From: Acidimicrobiales bacterium
GTDB lineage: Bacteria > Actinomycetota > Acidimicrobiia > Acidimicrobiales > Aldehydirespiratoraceae
DNA length: 62,244 bases
Assembly: GCA_029263195.1 (NCBI GenBank)
Contig: JAJCXX010000017.1
Coordinates: 1 to 62,244 of the forward strand
Direction: 5' to 3'
This document shows, in pieces, positions 36,951-46,538 of the stretch. The number at the start of each line of letters is the position of its first letter. The first letter of the stretch is position 1. The notes below the pieces were generated by a model. That model had not been told where the DNA came from and did no database searches. It saw nothing but the letters and a program-made list of their open reading frames with translations. The position numbers and the translations under genes are program-made.

Positions 36951-37904
36951 TCAGGGCTCATCGACCAGCGGAACAACTTCCTCGGCAAACGCGTCGATCT
37001 GATCGGAATACTCCTGCAGGTCGCGCCCACGGAACTTGAGATGGAAGGTGTTGGCACCCACGGCTCGAGCCGCTCGTATCTCGCCGGCGAATCCCTCGGG
37101 GCTCCCCGTGTACATCGCCGGCGGCAGATCGTCGGGGCGGTCGCCGAGGATGTAGGCCCAGGGAGTCATGTAGCCGATGTCGAACGATGCGTCGGGCCGG
37201 CCCGCCTCGGCGGCAGCCGAACAGATCGTGTCGATGGCCTCCGGGTACTGGTCCTTGGGGTTGCCCATCGGGATCCAGCCATCGCCGCGACTACCGGTTC
37301 GGAGCCAGGCCGCTCGACCAGATCCCCCGACCCAGATGGGGATCTCGTCTGGTGGCTGTGGCGATACCCCCATGTCGGTGTAGCTGAACCGCGGGCCGGA
37401 GTGAGACACATAGGTGTCGGTGAACACTCCACGAAGGGCGTCGAGTGTCTCGTCGAGCTGCCTTCCTCGCGAGGAGAAGTCGAGGCCAAGGGCATCGAAT
37501 TCGGCTTCCAGATGGCCGGCCCCGACGCCGAGCACGATCCGACCGTTCGACAGGTGTGCCAACGTCCCGAACGACTTCGCGGTCTGTAATGGGTGACGGT
37601 AGGCGGCAATCCACACGGACGACAGGAGCCGGGTACGCGTGGTGGCGGATGCCAGGAACCCGAGCGTGGCGACGGTGTCGTACCAGGTCGTGGTCATCCG
37701 GGCCGCGTAGTCGTTGTCGGGGATGGCCACATGGTCACAGACCCCCACGAATCCGTATCCGGCGTCGTCGCAACGCTTTGCTATCGCCACCAGGTCGTCG
37801 ACGGTCGCCGAATCCTCCCAGGGGTCGGCCAGGGTCCGGGTGAGGGTCTGAATCGGAAGCTGGATGCCGTAGGTCCACTCACCAGGCCCGTTGACGGCGG
37901 CCAT
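36951..37904 (-). CDS. LLM-class F420-dependent oxidoreductase
   Basis: Luciferase-like (TIM barrel) oxidoreductase, 317 aa. It has the family blocks YGFVGVCDHV, HPLQTAKSFGTLAHLSNGRIVLGVGAGHL (in pieces) and PIWVGGSG. In actinobacteria such proteins mostly use coenzyme F420. It lies one base after the 3-hydroxyisobutyrate-dehydrogenase-like gene on the same strand, so the two are co-transcribed. The substrate is unknown. Confidence 0.85.
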   Translation of the reverse strand: MAAVNGPGEWTYGIQLPIQTLTRTLADPWEDSATVDDLVAIAKRCDDAGYGFVGVCDHVAIPDNDYAARMTTTWYDTVATLGFLASATTRTRLLSSVWIAAYRHPLQTAKSFGTLAHLSNGRIVLGVGAGHLEAEFDALGLDFSSRGRQLDETLDALRGVFTDTYVSHSGPRFSYTDMGVSPQPPDEIPIWVGGSGRAAWLRTGSRGDGWIPMGNPKDQYPEAIDTICSAAAEAGRPDASFDIGYMTPWAYILGDRPDDLPPAMYTGSPEGFAGEIRAARAVGANTFHLKFRGRDLQEYSDQIDAFAEEVVPLVDEP

Positions 37905-37905
37905 G

Positions 37906-38775
37906 TCAGTCGGTGGTGTCGGACTCGGCCAGTCCGTAGACCAGGTCCATGGCGTCGCGGACCGCCTCCACTACCGGCATGGGCCGACCGAACTCCAGGC
38001 CGATCTGGGCCGCAACCTCGAGGTCCTTTTCGGCCAGGGCGATCATCCGCCGCAGCATCTCTCCAAAGTCACCCTCGGACTTGCTCTCCCGTGGTATCCG
38101 CAGGAGAGGGAAGAACTGCTCAGTGAGAGTTCCCAACATCCCGACGTGTCGCCACGCGACGAGAAGCTGTTCGCAGTCGACTCCCTCCGACATCGCAACC
38201 TGATACGAAGCGCTGGCGGCCGCCTGCTGCAAGTAGGTCATGACGTTGAGCCCGACCTTGAGAGCCATCCCGGTGCCGACCGGTCCTGCCTCGATGACCG
38301 CTCCACCGCACGTATCGAGCGAGGGTCGGGCCGACTCGGGGATTCCACCGGCCGGTACTCCCACCGTGATGGCGAGATCGCCGTGCTCGGCAGCCTCTTT
38401 CCCTCCGGCCACGCCGGCGTCGAACAGGATCACGTCCTGCTCGTCGGCCAAGGCGGATAGATCTCTGACCGTGTCGGGGTGGACGGTCGAGTGGATGGCG
38501 ACACTGGTGCCGGCAGCCGCCGCTTCGAGGACCCCGTTGTCGCCGGTGATCACATCGACCACATGGACATCGTCGGGGACACAGACCCCTATGTGAGTGC
38601 ACATGCGGGCGACATCGGAGGCCGAACCCGCGGCCTCAGCCCCCACCGCAGCCAGGCTCTGGACCAGATCGGGCGACAGGTCGAACACAACCAAGTCGTG
38701 ACCATCCAGCAGCAGCCTTCGGGCCATCGGTTCGCCCATGGCTCCGAGCCCAATGAATCCAACACGCGCTGTCAT
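37906..38775 (-). CDS. 3-hydroxyisobutyrate dehydrogenase-like NAD(P) oxidoreductase
   Basis: 289 aa from the ATG at 38775, which has a GGAGAGG site; the longer open frame is rejected. The Rossmann motif is GFIGLGAMGEPMARRL, followed by the substrate block DAGVAGGKEAAEHGDLAITVGV and the catalytic lysine in GMALKVGLNVMTYL. Acts on beta-hydroxy acids (3-hydroxyisobutyrate, tartronate or similar). Divergent from the ABC binding-protein gene with 77 bases between starts, which must hold both promoters. Confidence 0.86.
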   Translation of the reverse strand: MTARVGFIGLGAMGEPMARRLLLDGHDLVVFDLSPDLVQSLAAVGAEAAGSASDVARMCTHIGVCVPDDVHVVDVITGDNGVLEAAAAGTSVAIHSTVHPDTVRDLSALADEQDVILFDAGVAGGKEAAEHGDLAITVGVPAGGIPESARPSLDTCGGAVIEAGPVGTGMALKVGLNVMTYLQQAAASASYQVAMSEGVDCEQLLVAWRHVGMLGTLTEQFFPLLRIPRESKSEGDFGEMLRRMIALAEKDLEVAAQIGLEFGRPMPVVEAVRDAMDLVYGLAESDTTD

Positions 38776-38852
38776 CTCTCGACCTCTCCTGCATCCGCCG
38801 ACCTGCTGGCCGACCGCAGCTACCGTAACCAACACATGGCCGGAGAACCGAA

Positions 38853-40196
38853 ATGACCGCACGGATCGGCACCTTCTTGTTGTGCTTGGCAATGACCTCG
38901 GCCGGCTGCGGATCCTCCTCGCCCGCGGTGACCGCTCCCTCGACCACATCAGTCACCGTCACCGCATCGACAGAGGTGACCAGCTCTCCCACGGTGCCAC
39001 AGCTGTTCGCATCGTCCAGGGGCGTCACCGCCGACACGATCACCATCGCTGTGGTATCGGTCGACTTCGACGCCCTGCGCGACATTTTCGGGACCGACCT
39101 CAACTATCAGGACCCCGAGCCCGTCATGAAGCCACTTCTCGACGATCTCAACGAACGGGGGGGCATCAACGGTCGGAGGGTCGAAGCCATCTACCGGAAG
39201 TTCCTTCCGGTCGGATCGACTGACGCCGACCGGGTCTGCCTCGAGGTCACCGAAGATGCTGAGGTGTTCGCGGTGTTCGGCGGGTTCGTGGGGCCGGGAG
39301 CCCAAGAAGTCAATCTGTGCTTGACCCAACTCCACAACACGATCCTCGTCGGCTTGGGAGGCACCACCGAGCAGTACGCCAAGTCGACCGCTCCTTGGAT
39401 CGTCGGTGAAATGGATCCCCTCCGACAGTCCAAGGCTCTCGTGTCGCTTCTGGTCGAGCAGCAGCTACTGGCCGAGCGAGTGGCGATATGGGCGTCCAAC
39501 AGCGAGCTCTACCCACTAGTGGACGATGTCAAGAGCGAGCTCGAATCGGCTGGCGCCGTTGTCGCGTTTTCCGGGGTTCAGTCGGCGCCGGCATCGGACC
39601 TGACCGCATCCGACGACGAGTACTCACTGATCCTCGATCGAGCTCTCGCCGATGACGTGGAAGCCATCTTCTGGCTGGGTAACGGCCTCTCACCTCCGAA
39701 GATTCACACCCGGTCGGCTCCCGACATTCCCATCTATGCCCCCTTCGCCGACCAGATCGTCGCGGCAATCAGAGACCTCGGCGGGGTGGAGAACCTCACG
39801 ATCTACGGCGCCGGCATCTTCCCGAAGGCGTTCAAAGAGGACCCGGTGCTGGCCCGCTGCATCGAAATCGTCGAGACCAACACCGACATCACCGTGCAAC
39901 GCGCTGAAGAGACGACCGACACCGACCCAGACTGGTATCAGGACCTCGTCACCAATTGTGAGCAGCTCGAGATCTTCTCGTTGGCGGCATCGGCTGCCGG
40001 GGTCGATCTCACCAACGATTCGTTCCTCGCCGCCGCCGAACAGCTCGGCGTCATCGACCTGCCGGGCGAATTCGCATCGTCGATCGGACCCGACAAGTAC
40101 GACGTTTCTGACGCAACTGGTCTGGCGGTGTTCGACTCCACGGCCCATGGCAAGGGAGACTTCGTTCCGATCGGACCCTTGCGGGTCTTCGACTGA
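38853..40196 (+). CDS. HAAT-type ABC transporter substrate-binding lipoprotein
   Basis: 447 aa. The signal ends in a lipobox (MTSAGC19), a Thr/Ser-rich linker follows, then a type I periplasmic-binding domain of the branched-chain amino acid (LivJ-like, Peripla_BP_6) kind. It has the typical LNYQDPEPVMKPLLDDLNERGGINGRRVE opening (cited in part) and VFAVFGGFVGPGA. First gene of an operon reaching 47767 that holds the matching permease and ATPase fusions. A GGAG site precedes the ATG. The ligand may be an amino acid, amide or small carboxylate. Confidence 0.85.
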   Translation: MTARIGTFLLCLAMTSAGCGSSSPAVTAPSTTSVTVTASTEVTSSPTVPQLFASSRGVTADTITIAVVSVDFDALRDIFGTDLNYQDPEPVMKPLLDDLNERGGINGRRVEAIYRKFLPVGSTDADRVCLEVTEDAEVFAVFGGFVGPGAQEVNLCLTQLHNTILVGLGGTTEQYAKSTAPWIVGEMDPLRQSKALVSLLVEQQLLAERVAIWASNSELYPLVDDVKSELESAGAVVAFSGVQSAPASDLTASDDEYSLILDRALADDVEAIFWLGNGLSPPKIHTRSAPDIPIYAPFADQIVAAIRDLGGVENLTIYGAGIFPKAFKEDPVLARCIEIVETNTDITVQRAEETTDTDPDWYQDLVTNCEQLEIFSLAASAAGVDLTNDSFLAAAEQLGVIDLPGEFASSIGPDKYDVSDATGLAVFDSTAHGKGDFVPIGPLRVFD

Positions 40197-40221
40197 GTTC
40201 ACGAGACCGCCAGGAGTGTCC

Positions 40222-40725
40222 ATGTCCGACCACGACCGATTGGCCGACACGATCGACTACGTATCGATCCGTCGAGTTCAGAACCGGTATGCCGACATCG
40301 TCACCCGACGAGCCTGGAACGAACTGCACGAGGTCATGACCCCGGATTGCGCCGTCGAGGTCGAGACGGCCGACCGTTCGCTCAGGTTCGTCGGGCCGGA
40401 GGAGACCGGCGAGTTCATCGGCCGCCAGCTCAATCAGTTCTCGTTCTTCGAGTTCGTGATTCTCAATACCGTCATCGACATCGACCAGATATCCGACGCC
40501 GCAGGAGCTCGTATGTATATGCAGGAACTCCGACAAGGGGCCGACGGGCGCCGCACCAATGCATACGGCGTCTACCACGATCTTCTGCGTCGGGATTCCA
40601 CCAAGGACCGACGGTGGCGGTTCGCCCGGCGCCGCTATCAAAGTTACTCGCGTACGGCCGTAGCCGGCAGTGATCACGATCAGGATGTGTTTGCTCTACC
40701 GGTGATCGCCCTCGATGAGATCTGA
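40222..40725 (+). CDS. NTF2/SnoaL-like protein
   Basis: 167 aa from the ATG at 40222 with an AGGAG site. An N-terminal helix (IRRVQNRYADIVTRRAWNEL) and a curved beta sheet ending in RWRFARRRYQSY fit the NTF2-like (SnoaL, DUF4440) cone fold. Such proteins are isomerases, dehydratases, ring hydroxylase small subunits or binding proteins. It is the second gene of the importer operon and overlaps the nitroreductase by 11 bases. Function is not determined. Confidence 0.78.
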   Translation: MSDHDRLADTIDYVSIRRVQNRYADIVTRRAWNELHEVMTPDCAVEVETADRSLRFVGPEETGEFIGRQLNQFSFFEFVILNTVIDIDQISDAAGARMYMQELRQGADGRRTNAYGVYHDLLRRDSTKDRRWRFARRRYQSYSRTAVAGSDHDQDVFALPVIALDEI

Positions 40726-41488
40726 CCCGGTGTCTCCAACCGATACTCCCCTGCCTGCCGACAGCATCGGACTGCTCGAAGGCATGGCGACAACGCGATC
40801 CATTCGCCGTTACACCGACGAGCCGGTGCCCGTTGGAGTGCTGCGCGACATCTTGTTTGCCGCCACTCGAGCTCCCAGCGGCTCCAATCGACAGCCGTTC
40901 CGGTTCGTCGTGCTGACCGACAGCGATATCGCGGTCGAGGCGAAGGCGCTTCTGGCCGGCGCGGCCCGGCAGGCGTGGGACCACAAGCGACGAGCCGACG
41001 GCTACGACATCGGGTCGGGGTCCGACGACAATTCACCGAAGGCCCGAATGGCACAGTCGATGGAGCAATACATCAATGGCCTCGACCGTGTTCCGGTAGT
41101 GATCCTGCCGTGTCTGATCCGACACCGGCGGCCCAACCCGACGGAAGGTTCCTCGATCTACCCGGCCTGTCAGAACCTGCTGTTGGCAGCGCGTGCGCTG
41201 GGCTACGGAGGCGCTCTCACGATGTGGCACCACTCGGTCGATCCGCAACTACGCGGTCTGTTGGGGATCCCCGACGAGGCGACCATCGCTTGCACCATCA
41301 CCCTCGGCCGACCAGAGGGGAACCATGGTCCGGTCAGACGTCGCCCACTCGAGCAGTCGGTATTCGATCAGTCGTGGGGGATGGTCGCGGAGTGGGCGGT
41401 GGATCCCCCGGGAACACGGCACACCAGCGCCGGCCCCGACCCTCTATCGTCTGCACCTGCTGAGCGACCGAAGGAGAGCCGTACGTGA
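40715..41488 (+). CDS. Nitroreductase-family FMN oxidoreductase
   Basis: 257 aa. The FMN-binding start is TTRSIRRYTDEPV followed by ATRAPSGSNRQPFRFVVL. The later block YPACQNLLLAARALGYGGALT and a C-terminal GRPEGNHGPVRRRPLE are typical. It reduces nitro groups, quinones or enones with NAD(P)H and FMN. It overlaps the NTF2-like gene upstream and the MFS-LivF fusion gene by 4 bases downstream, so it belongs to the importer operon. The substrate is unknown. Confidence 0.85.
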   Translation: MRSDPVSPTDTPLPADSIGLLEGMATTRSIRRYTDEPVPVGVLRDILFAATRAPSGSNRQPFRFVVLTDSDIAVEAKALLAGAARQAWDHKRRADGYDIGSGSDDNSPKARMAQSMEQYINGLDRVPVVILPCLIRHRRPNPTEGSSIYPACQNLLLAARALGYGGALTMWHHSVDPQLRGLLGIPDEATIACTITLGRPEGNHGPVRRRPLEQSVFDQSWGMVAEWAVDPPGTRHTSAGPDPLSSAPAERPKESRT

Positions 41489-43695
41489 GCGAACCGAACG
41501 AGGGGGCGACCAGCGCGGCCTCGCTCACTGCATCGGTGCTCGAAGAAGAAGCGGCCCGTCGAGCCGCGCAGTTCGAGCGCTCGAAGGACGTGCTGTTCGC
41601 CGATGATCTTCTTCCCGGCGTCGGAGCCGAGACGATGGGGCTCAAGGAGGGGCTCACCAAGGGCGGCTTCTACACCTTCACCGTCCTGATGATCATCAAC
41701 TCTCTCGACGAACTCGAGGGTGCCGCAATCAACATCCTCGGCCCCGACATCGCCGACACATTCGGGGTGTCAGACGGAACGATCACCTTTTTCTCGGTGG
41801 CGTCGGTCGCCTTCTTCGTTCTGGGGGCCGGGCCGATGGGCTGGCTCGCCGACCGGGTCAGACGCGGCCCCATCGTCGGCTTCGCGAGTATCGCATTCGC
41901 AGGGTTCGCCGTATTCACCGCGGTGTCGGTAAACGCCTTCATGTTGTTCTGGGGTCGATTCTTCTCGGGCATATCGAAGTCGAGCAACATCACCGTCAAC
42001 TCGACTCTTCTGGCCGACGCCTATCCGATCCAGATCCGCGGCCGGATGTACGCCCTCAACGCCGGCATCGGACGGGTCTTTGCCGCGCTCAGCCCGATGC
42101 TCGTCGGGGGTATCGCCGCCCTGGCCGGCGGCTTGGAGGGATGGCGATGGGCCTACGTGGTTCTGGGAGTGCCGGTGGCGCTCATGGCGGTCTTTGCCTT
42201 TGCCATCCCGGAGCCCCAGCGCGGCCAGTGGGAGCAACGCGAGGTGCTCGGATCGAAGTTGGAGGATTCAAGTCAGATCCCGATCTCCATCGAGGCCGCG
42301 GCGGCCCGCATCTGGAGGATCGACACGATTCGGTTCATGACCATCGCTCTCGCCGCCATGGGTTTCGCACTCTTCCCGGCCCAGTCGATCCAGAGCTTCT
42401 TTCTCGATGAGGAATTTGGCCTCAGCGCTTGGGAACGGGGCCTGGCCACCGCCCCCACCGGGGCTCTGCTCTTGATCTTCCTGCCACTCGTCGGCCGCCG
42501 CTTCGATGCCACATTCCGATCAGAGCCCGACAAGGCACTGCGAATCATTGGGTTCTTGTTGCTCCCCGCCACCGTGTTGGTTCCCATCCAGTACTCGATG
42601 CCCAACGTCGTGCTGTTCGCGTTGATCGGTGCCGTCAACGCCACCCTGCTCGGCGCGGCCTTCGCCATGGTGCAGCCGTCGATTCAGGCTGTGGTTCCCT
42701 ACCGACTCCGCGGCATGGGAACCGCCATCATCACCTTCTTCATGTTTGCGGTCGGCGGCGTCGGGGGTGGGATCGTGTCGGCCTTCCTCCAGGACAGCGT
42801 CGGCGAGAAGGCGGCGATCATCACGCTCACGATGATCTCGATGCCGATCGGCGGGTTCTATGTGATTCGCGGTTCGACCCGTCTACGACGCGACCTGTCG
42901 TTGGTGGTGGCCGAGTTGCAGGAGGAGCAGCAGGAACAGGATCGCCAAGCCGAGGCTGAACCGGGGTCCATACCGGTGATCCAAGTACACAACGTCGACT
43001 TCTCCTACGGCCAGGTTCAGGTGCTGTTCGATCTCTCATTCGAGGTGAAGCGGGGCGAGACCCTCGCCTTGCTGGGCACCAACGGCGCAGGAAAGTCCAC
43101 CATTCTCCGTGTGGTAACCGGCCTGGAGACCCCGGAGCGAGGGGTGGTGAGGCTCAACGGTCACACCATCACTTTCGCGACGCCCGAACAGCGGGGTGGG
43201 CTCGGAATTCACATGCTTCCCGGAGGCAGTGGCACCTTCACCAGCATGTCGATACGCGACAACTTGGTGATGGGGGCATACCGGTACCGGGCCGACAAGG
43301 ACGATGTCGAGCGACGAATCGCCAAGGTCCTCGACCTCTTCCCGGCTCTGGCCGACCGCCTCGACGAGCGGGCCGGCGACCTCTCCGGCGGACAACAGCA
43401 GATGCTGGCTTTGGCCCGGGTGATGCTGCACGAGCCCGAGGTGTTGATCATCGACGAACTCAGTCTGGGCCTCGCCCCCACCGTCGTTCAAGGTCTGCTC
43501 GAGTTGATCGACACGCTGCGGGCGGCCGGGCAGACGATGATCATCGTGGAGCAGTCACTCAACGTCGCTCTGGCCGTGGCGGATCGTGCCGTGTTTCTCG
43601 AAAAGGGCCAAGTTCGGTTCGAGGGGTCCGCCGCCGACCTGCTCGAACGCGACGATCTTGCTCGGGCCGTCTTCCTCGGTACCGAGGGCGGCTGA
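41485..43695 (+). CDS. MFS transporter fused to LivF-type ABC ATPase
   Basis: A 736-aa fusion in a single uninterrupted frame with a strong AAGGAGAG site before its GTG. Residues about 1-60 are a hydrophilic lead. About 65-470 form a 12-helix MFS domain with motif A (GWLADRVRRGPIVG). A Gln/Glu-rich linker (about 475-493) leads to a complete ABC ATPase of LivF type: Walker A GTNGAGKST (531-539), signature LSGGQQQ (633-639) and Walker B with D657-E658. The next gene encodes the LivH, LivM and LivG parts, so this ATPase should complete that importer. The job of the MFS part (second transport path, scaffold or regulator) is unknown. Confidence 0.88.
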   Translation: MSEPNEGATSAASLTASVLEEEAARRAAQFERSKDVLFADDLLPGVGAETMGLKEGLTKGGFYTFTVLMIINSLDELEGAAINILGPDIADTFGVSDGTITFFSVASVAFFVLGAGPMGWLADRVRRGPIVGFASIAFAGFAVFTAVSVNAFMLFWGRFFSGISKSSNITVNSTLLADAYPIQIRGRMYALNAGIGRVFAALSPMLVGGIAALAGGLEGWRWAYVVLGVPVALMAVFAFAIPEPQRGQWEQREVLGSKLEDSSQIPISIEAAAARIWRIDTIRFMTIALAAMGFALFPAQSIQSFFLDEEFGLSAWERGLATAPTGALLLIFLPLVGRRFDATFRSEPDKALRIIGFLLLPATVLVPIQYSMPNVVLFALIGAVNATLLGAAFAMVQPSIQAVVPYRLRGMGTAIITFFMFAVGGVGGGIVSAFLQDSVGEKAAIITLTMISMPIGGFYVIRGSTRLRRDLSLVVAELQEEQQEQDRQAEAEPGSIPVIQVHNVDFSYGQVQVLFDLSFEVKRGETLALLGTNGAGKSTILRVVTGLETPERGVVRLNGHTITFATPEQRGGLGIHMLPGGSGTFTSMSIRDNLVMGAYRYRADKDDVERRIAKVLDLFPALADRLDERAGDLSGGQQQMLALARVMLHEPEVLIIDELSLGLAPTVVQGLLELIDTLRAAGQTMIIVEQSLNVALAVADRAVFLEKGQVRFEGSAADLLERDDLARAVFLGTEGG

Positions 43696-43700
43696 CGACC

Positions 43701-46538
43701 GTGTTGGCTACGTGGATAGTTCGCCAGATCGTGTTCGAAGGAGTGGCGTCCGGACTGGTCTACGGCCTTCTCGCCATGGGCATCGTTCTCATCTATCGCA
43801 GCACGAAAGTCATCAACTTCGCGGTCGGCAACATGGGCCTTCCGGGAACTGCATTGTTCGCGTTGATGATCATCAACTGGTCGTTTCCTTTCTGGATCGC
43901 ACTGGCGTTGTCGCTGGTGGTTGGGGCCCTGGTCGGGACCATCGTCGAGTTGATCGTCGTGCGTCGACTCTTCAGCAGCCCGCGTGTGATTCTGCTGGTG
44001 GCCACGGTGGGAATCGCCCAGTTGATGCGAGCAGTCGTGACTGCCCTTCCGTCTGTCGACGGTGACCAGACCCGCTATCCGGTTGCGGTCGGCAGCAAGT
44101 TCCGTTGGCAGGGAGTCCGCGTCACGGGCGCCGACCTCACAATCATCATCCTCGTCCCGGTCATCGCAATCGGTCTCGGATTGTTGATGAACCGGTCGAC
44201 TTTCGGCAAGTCGGTATCGGCATCGGCCGACAACCCCGATCTGGCACGGTTGTCGGGAATCAATCCGAAGATCGTGTCGACCTTCGTGTGGACGATCGGC
44301 GGTCTCCTCTCGACTCTGTCGATGATTCTCCTGAGCGGCGGAGGAGGCGTGAGCGGCCTCTCCAATCTCGGGCCGTTCACCCTCACCAAAGCGCTGGCCG
44401 CGGCGGTAATCGCCGGCATGGTCTCGTTCCCGCGAGCGATGATCGCCGGAATCGGGATAGGCATCGCCCAGAACATCGTCGGCTTCAACTTCTTCAACGA
44501 CCCGGGGCTCAACGACTTCCTGGTCTTCATCGCTATTGCGGCCGCCCTCTACTTCCAGGGCCGCAGTGGCGACGAGAGCGTGATCTCGTTCGCGCCCAAG
44601 TCCCAGCCGATCCCCGAGGCACTTAAATCGATCTGGTGGATCCGCCACATGTCGAGGATCGCCATGGCCGGGATGCTCACCGTCGTGGTTGCTCTCACCG
44701 CGACCCACCAGTGGAATCCGTTGCTCGACATAAGGGCCTCGCAGTTCTTCACCTATACGACCATCGTCGGATTTGCCATCTGCGCGGCCTCCGTGACGGT
44801 GATCACCGGTTGGTCGGGTCAGCTGTCGCTGTCTCAGATGGCATTCGCTGGGATCGGAGCCCTCACCGCGGCCGCTCTCACCCGAGGCGCTGAGCTCGAC
44901 ATTGGCTGGCGAAGTCTCCGTCTCATCCAGTTCCACGCCAGTCCGATGCCGGCGGTCCTTTCGATATTGATTGCCACGGTCCTCACGGCGGCGGTGGCTG
45001 CCTTGGTGGGAGTCGGGGCGCTTCGAGTCCAAGGACTGCTGCTCGCCGTATCGACCTTCGCCTTCGCGATAGCGGCGCAGCAGTACATCTATGCCCGTCC
45101 GTTCTTCAGCGACGGCGACTCGAGTGTCCTGTTCGATCGGGGATCGGTGTTCGGAATCGACCTCCTCGACCAACGAACCTTCTTCTATTTCTCCCTGGTC
45201 GGTCTCGTGATCGTCCTTCTGCTTCTGTCTCGTCTGCGCCGGTCAGGGGTCGGCCGGAGCATCATCGCCGTCCGCGACAACGCCGACACGGCCTCGGCCT
45301 ACACGATCAACCCGACGCGCACGAAGCTCTTGGCCTTTTCGCTGGCCGGTGGCGTGGCCGGGTTTGGTGGCGCCATTCTCGGAAACCTCGTACGAAACAT
45401 TCGATACACCGAATCGCTGTTCCAGGTGCAGGACTCACTGAAGGTGGTTTCGATTGTCGTGATCGGAGGCCTCGGGTCGGTTGCCGGACCGCTGCTCGGT
45501 GCTCTGTGGGTGGAGGGTCTGCCTACCTTCTGGAGGGGCAACGACCTCGTTCCTCTGTTCACGTCGAGCATCGGCCTGCTCGTGATCCTGATGTACTTCC
45601 CGGGAGGATTCGTTCAGATCGGCTACGGCTTCAGAGGCGAGGTCTTCAAGTGGGCTGAACGCCGACTCGACCTTCCCGAGCCCACCGTCTCAACTACCAC
45701 ACCACCATTGTCGCGGCACCGTGCACCGGACCGGACCACTTCCCCCGAGGTGACATTGCGGACCCGGGAGGTGGCCGTGCGCTTCGGCGGCAACCACGCC
45801 GTGAGTGATGTCAGCCTCGAGGTTCATCGCGACGAGATCGTCGGACTGATCGGAACCAACGGTGCTGGCAAGTCGACCCTCATGAACGCCGTCGGCGGAT
45901 ACGTCCCCGCAACCGGCCAGATCGAGTTGCTAGGGCGCGACATATCGCGAATGGCACCACCAACTCGAGCCCGTCACGGCATCGGACGCACGTTCCAATC
46001 GGCGGCACTGTTTCCCGAGCTCACCGTCACCGAGACGGTGCAGGTCGCCCTGGAAGCCCGGCACCGGTCGTCGTTCCTCGCCAGCGCGCTGGCCATCGAC
46101 GGCGCCGTAGCCCGTCGCCAAGCCTCCGAGGCCGCCGAACTGATCGGATTTCTGGGGCTGGGGCGTTTCGCCGACAACTACATCTCTGACCTCTCTACCG
46201 GCACTCGGCGAATCGTCGAGCTTGCGGGACTTCTCGCTGTCGATGCCCAAGTTCTCTGCCTCGACGAGCCAACTGCTGGAGTCGCCCAACGCGAAGCAGA
46301 AGCGTTCGGACCGCTTCTCGTGGCCATCCGCAAGGAGCTCGGCGCATCGATGCTGATCATCGAACACGACATGCCGCTCATCATGAGCATCAGCGATCGG
46401 GTCTATTGTCTGGAGTCCGGATCCGTGATCGCCAGCGGCTCACCAACCGAGGTTCGCAACAACCAGGCGGTGGTGGCCAGCTACCTCGGAACCGACGAAC
46501 GTGCCATACAGAGAAGCGATATGCGACCGGAGTCCTGA
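43701..46538 (+). CDS. LivH-LivM-LivG triple fusion, HAAT ABC importer
   Basis: 945 aa. Residues about 1-290 match permease LivH (GLVYGLLAMGIVLIYRSTKVINFA). About 315-640 match permease LivM (WSGQLSLSQMAFAGIGA, FGGAILGNLVRNIRYTES). About 690-930 are a LivG-type ATPase with GTNGAGKST (718-726), a relaxed signature LSTGTRR and LDEPTAGV. One chain therefore supplies both permeases and one ATPase; the other ATPase is on the MFS fusion 5 bases upstream. The start is a GTG at 43701. Its stop shares one base with the next start (TGATG). Confidence 0.9.
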   Translation: MLATWIVRQIVFEGVASGLVYGLLAMGIVLIYRSTKVINFAVGNMGLPGTALFALMIINWSFPFWIALALSLVVGALVGTIVELIVVRRLFSSPRVILLVATVGIAQLMRAVVTALPSVDGDQTRYPVAVGSKFRWQGVRVTGADLTIIILVPVIAIGLGLLMNRSTFGKSVSASADNPDLARLSGINPKIVSTFVWTIGGLLSTLSMILLSGGGGVSGLSNLGPFTLTKALAAAVIAGMVSFPRAMIAGIGIGIAQNIVGFNFFNDPGLNDFLVFIAIAAALYFQGRSGDESVISFAPKSQPIPEALKSIWWIRHMSRIAMAGMLTVVVALTATHQWNPLLDIRASQFFTYTTIVGFAICAASVTVITGWSGQLSLSQMAFAGIGALTAAALTRGAELDIGWRSLRLIQFHASPMPAVLSILIATVLTAAVAALVGVGALRVQGLLLAVSTFAFAIAAQQYIYARPFFSDGDSSVLFDRGSVFGIDLLDQRTFFYFSLVGLVIVLLLLSRLRRSGVGRSIIAVRDNADTASAYTINPTRTKLLAFSLAGGVAGFGGAILGNLVRNIRYTESLFQVQDSLKVVSIVVIGGLGSVAGPLLGALWVEGLPTFWRGNDLVPLFTSSIGLLVILMYFPGGFVQIGYGFRGEVFKWAERRLDLPEPTVSTTTPPLSRHRAPDRTTSPEVTLRTREVAVRFGGNHAVSDVSLEVHRDEIVGLIGTNGAGKSTLMNAVGGYVPATGQIELLGRDISRMAPPTRARHGIGRTFQSAALFPELTVTETVQVALEARHRSSFLASALAIDGAVARRQASEAAELIGFLGLGRFADNYISDLSTGTRRIVELAGLLAVDAQVLCLDEPTAGVAQREAEAFGPLLVAIRKELGASMLIIEHDMPLIMSISDRVYCLESGSVIASGSPTEVRNNQAVVASYLGTDERAIQRSDMRPES

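Noticed and set aside
43488..45173. Long 561-aa antisense open frame on the minus strand
   Set aside because: It runs opposite the well-supported MFS-LivF and LivHMG genes and has a charged, low-complexity, non-family sequence. This is typical of GC-rich shadow frames.
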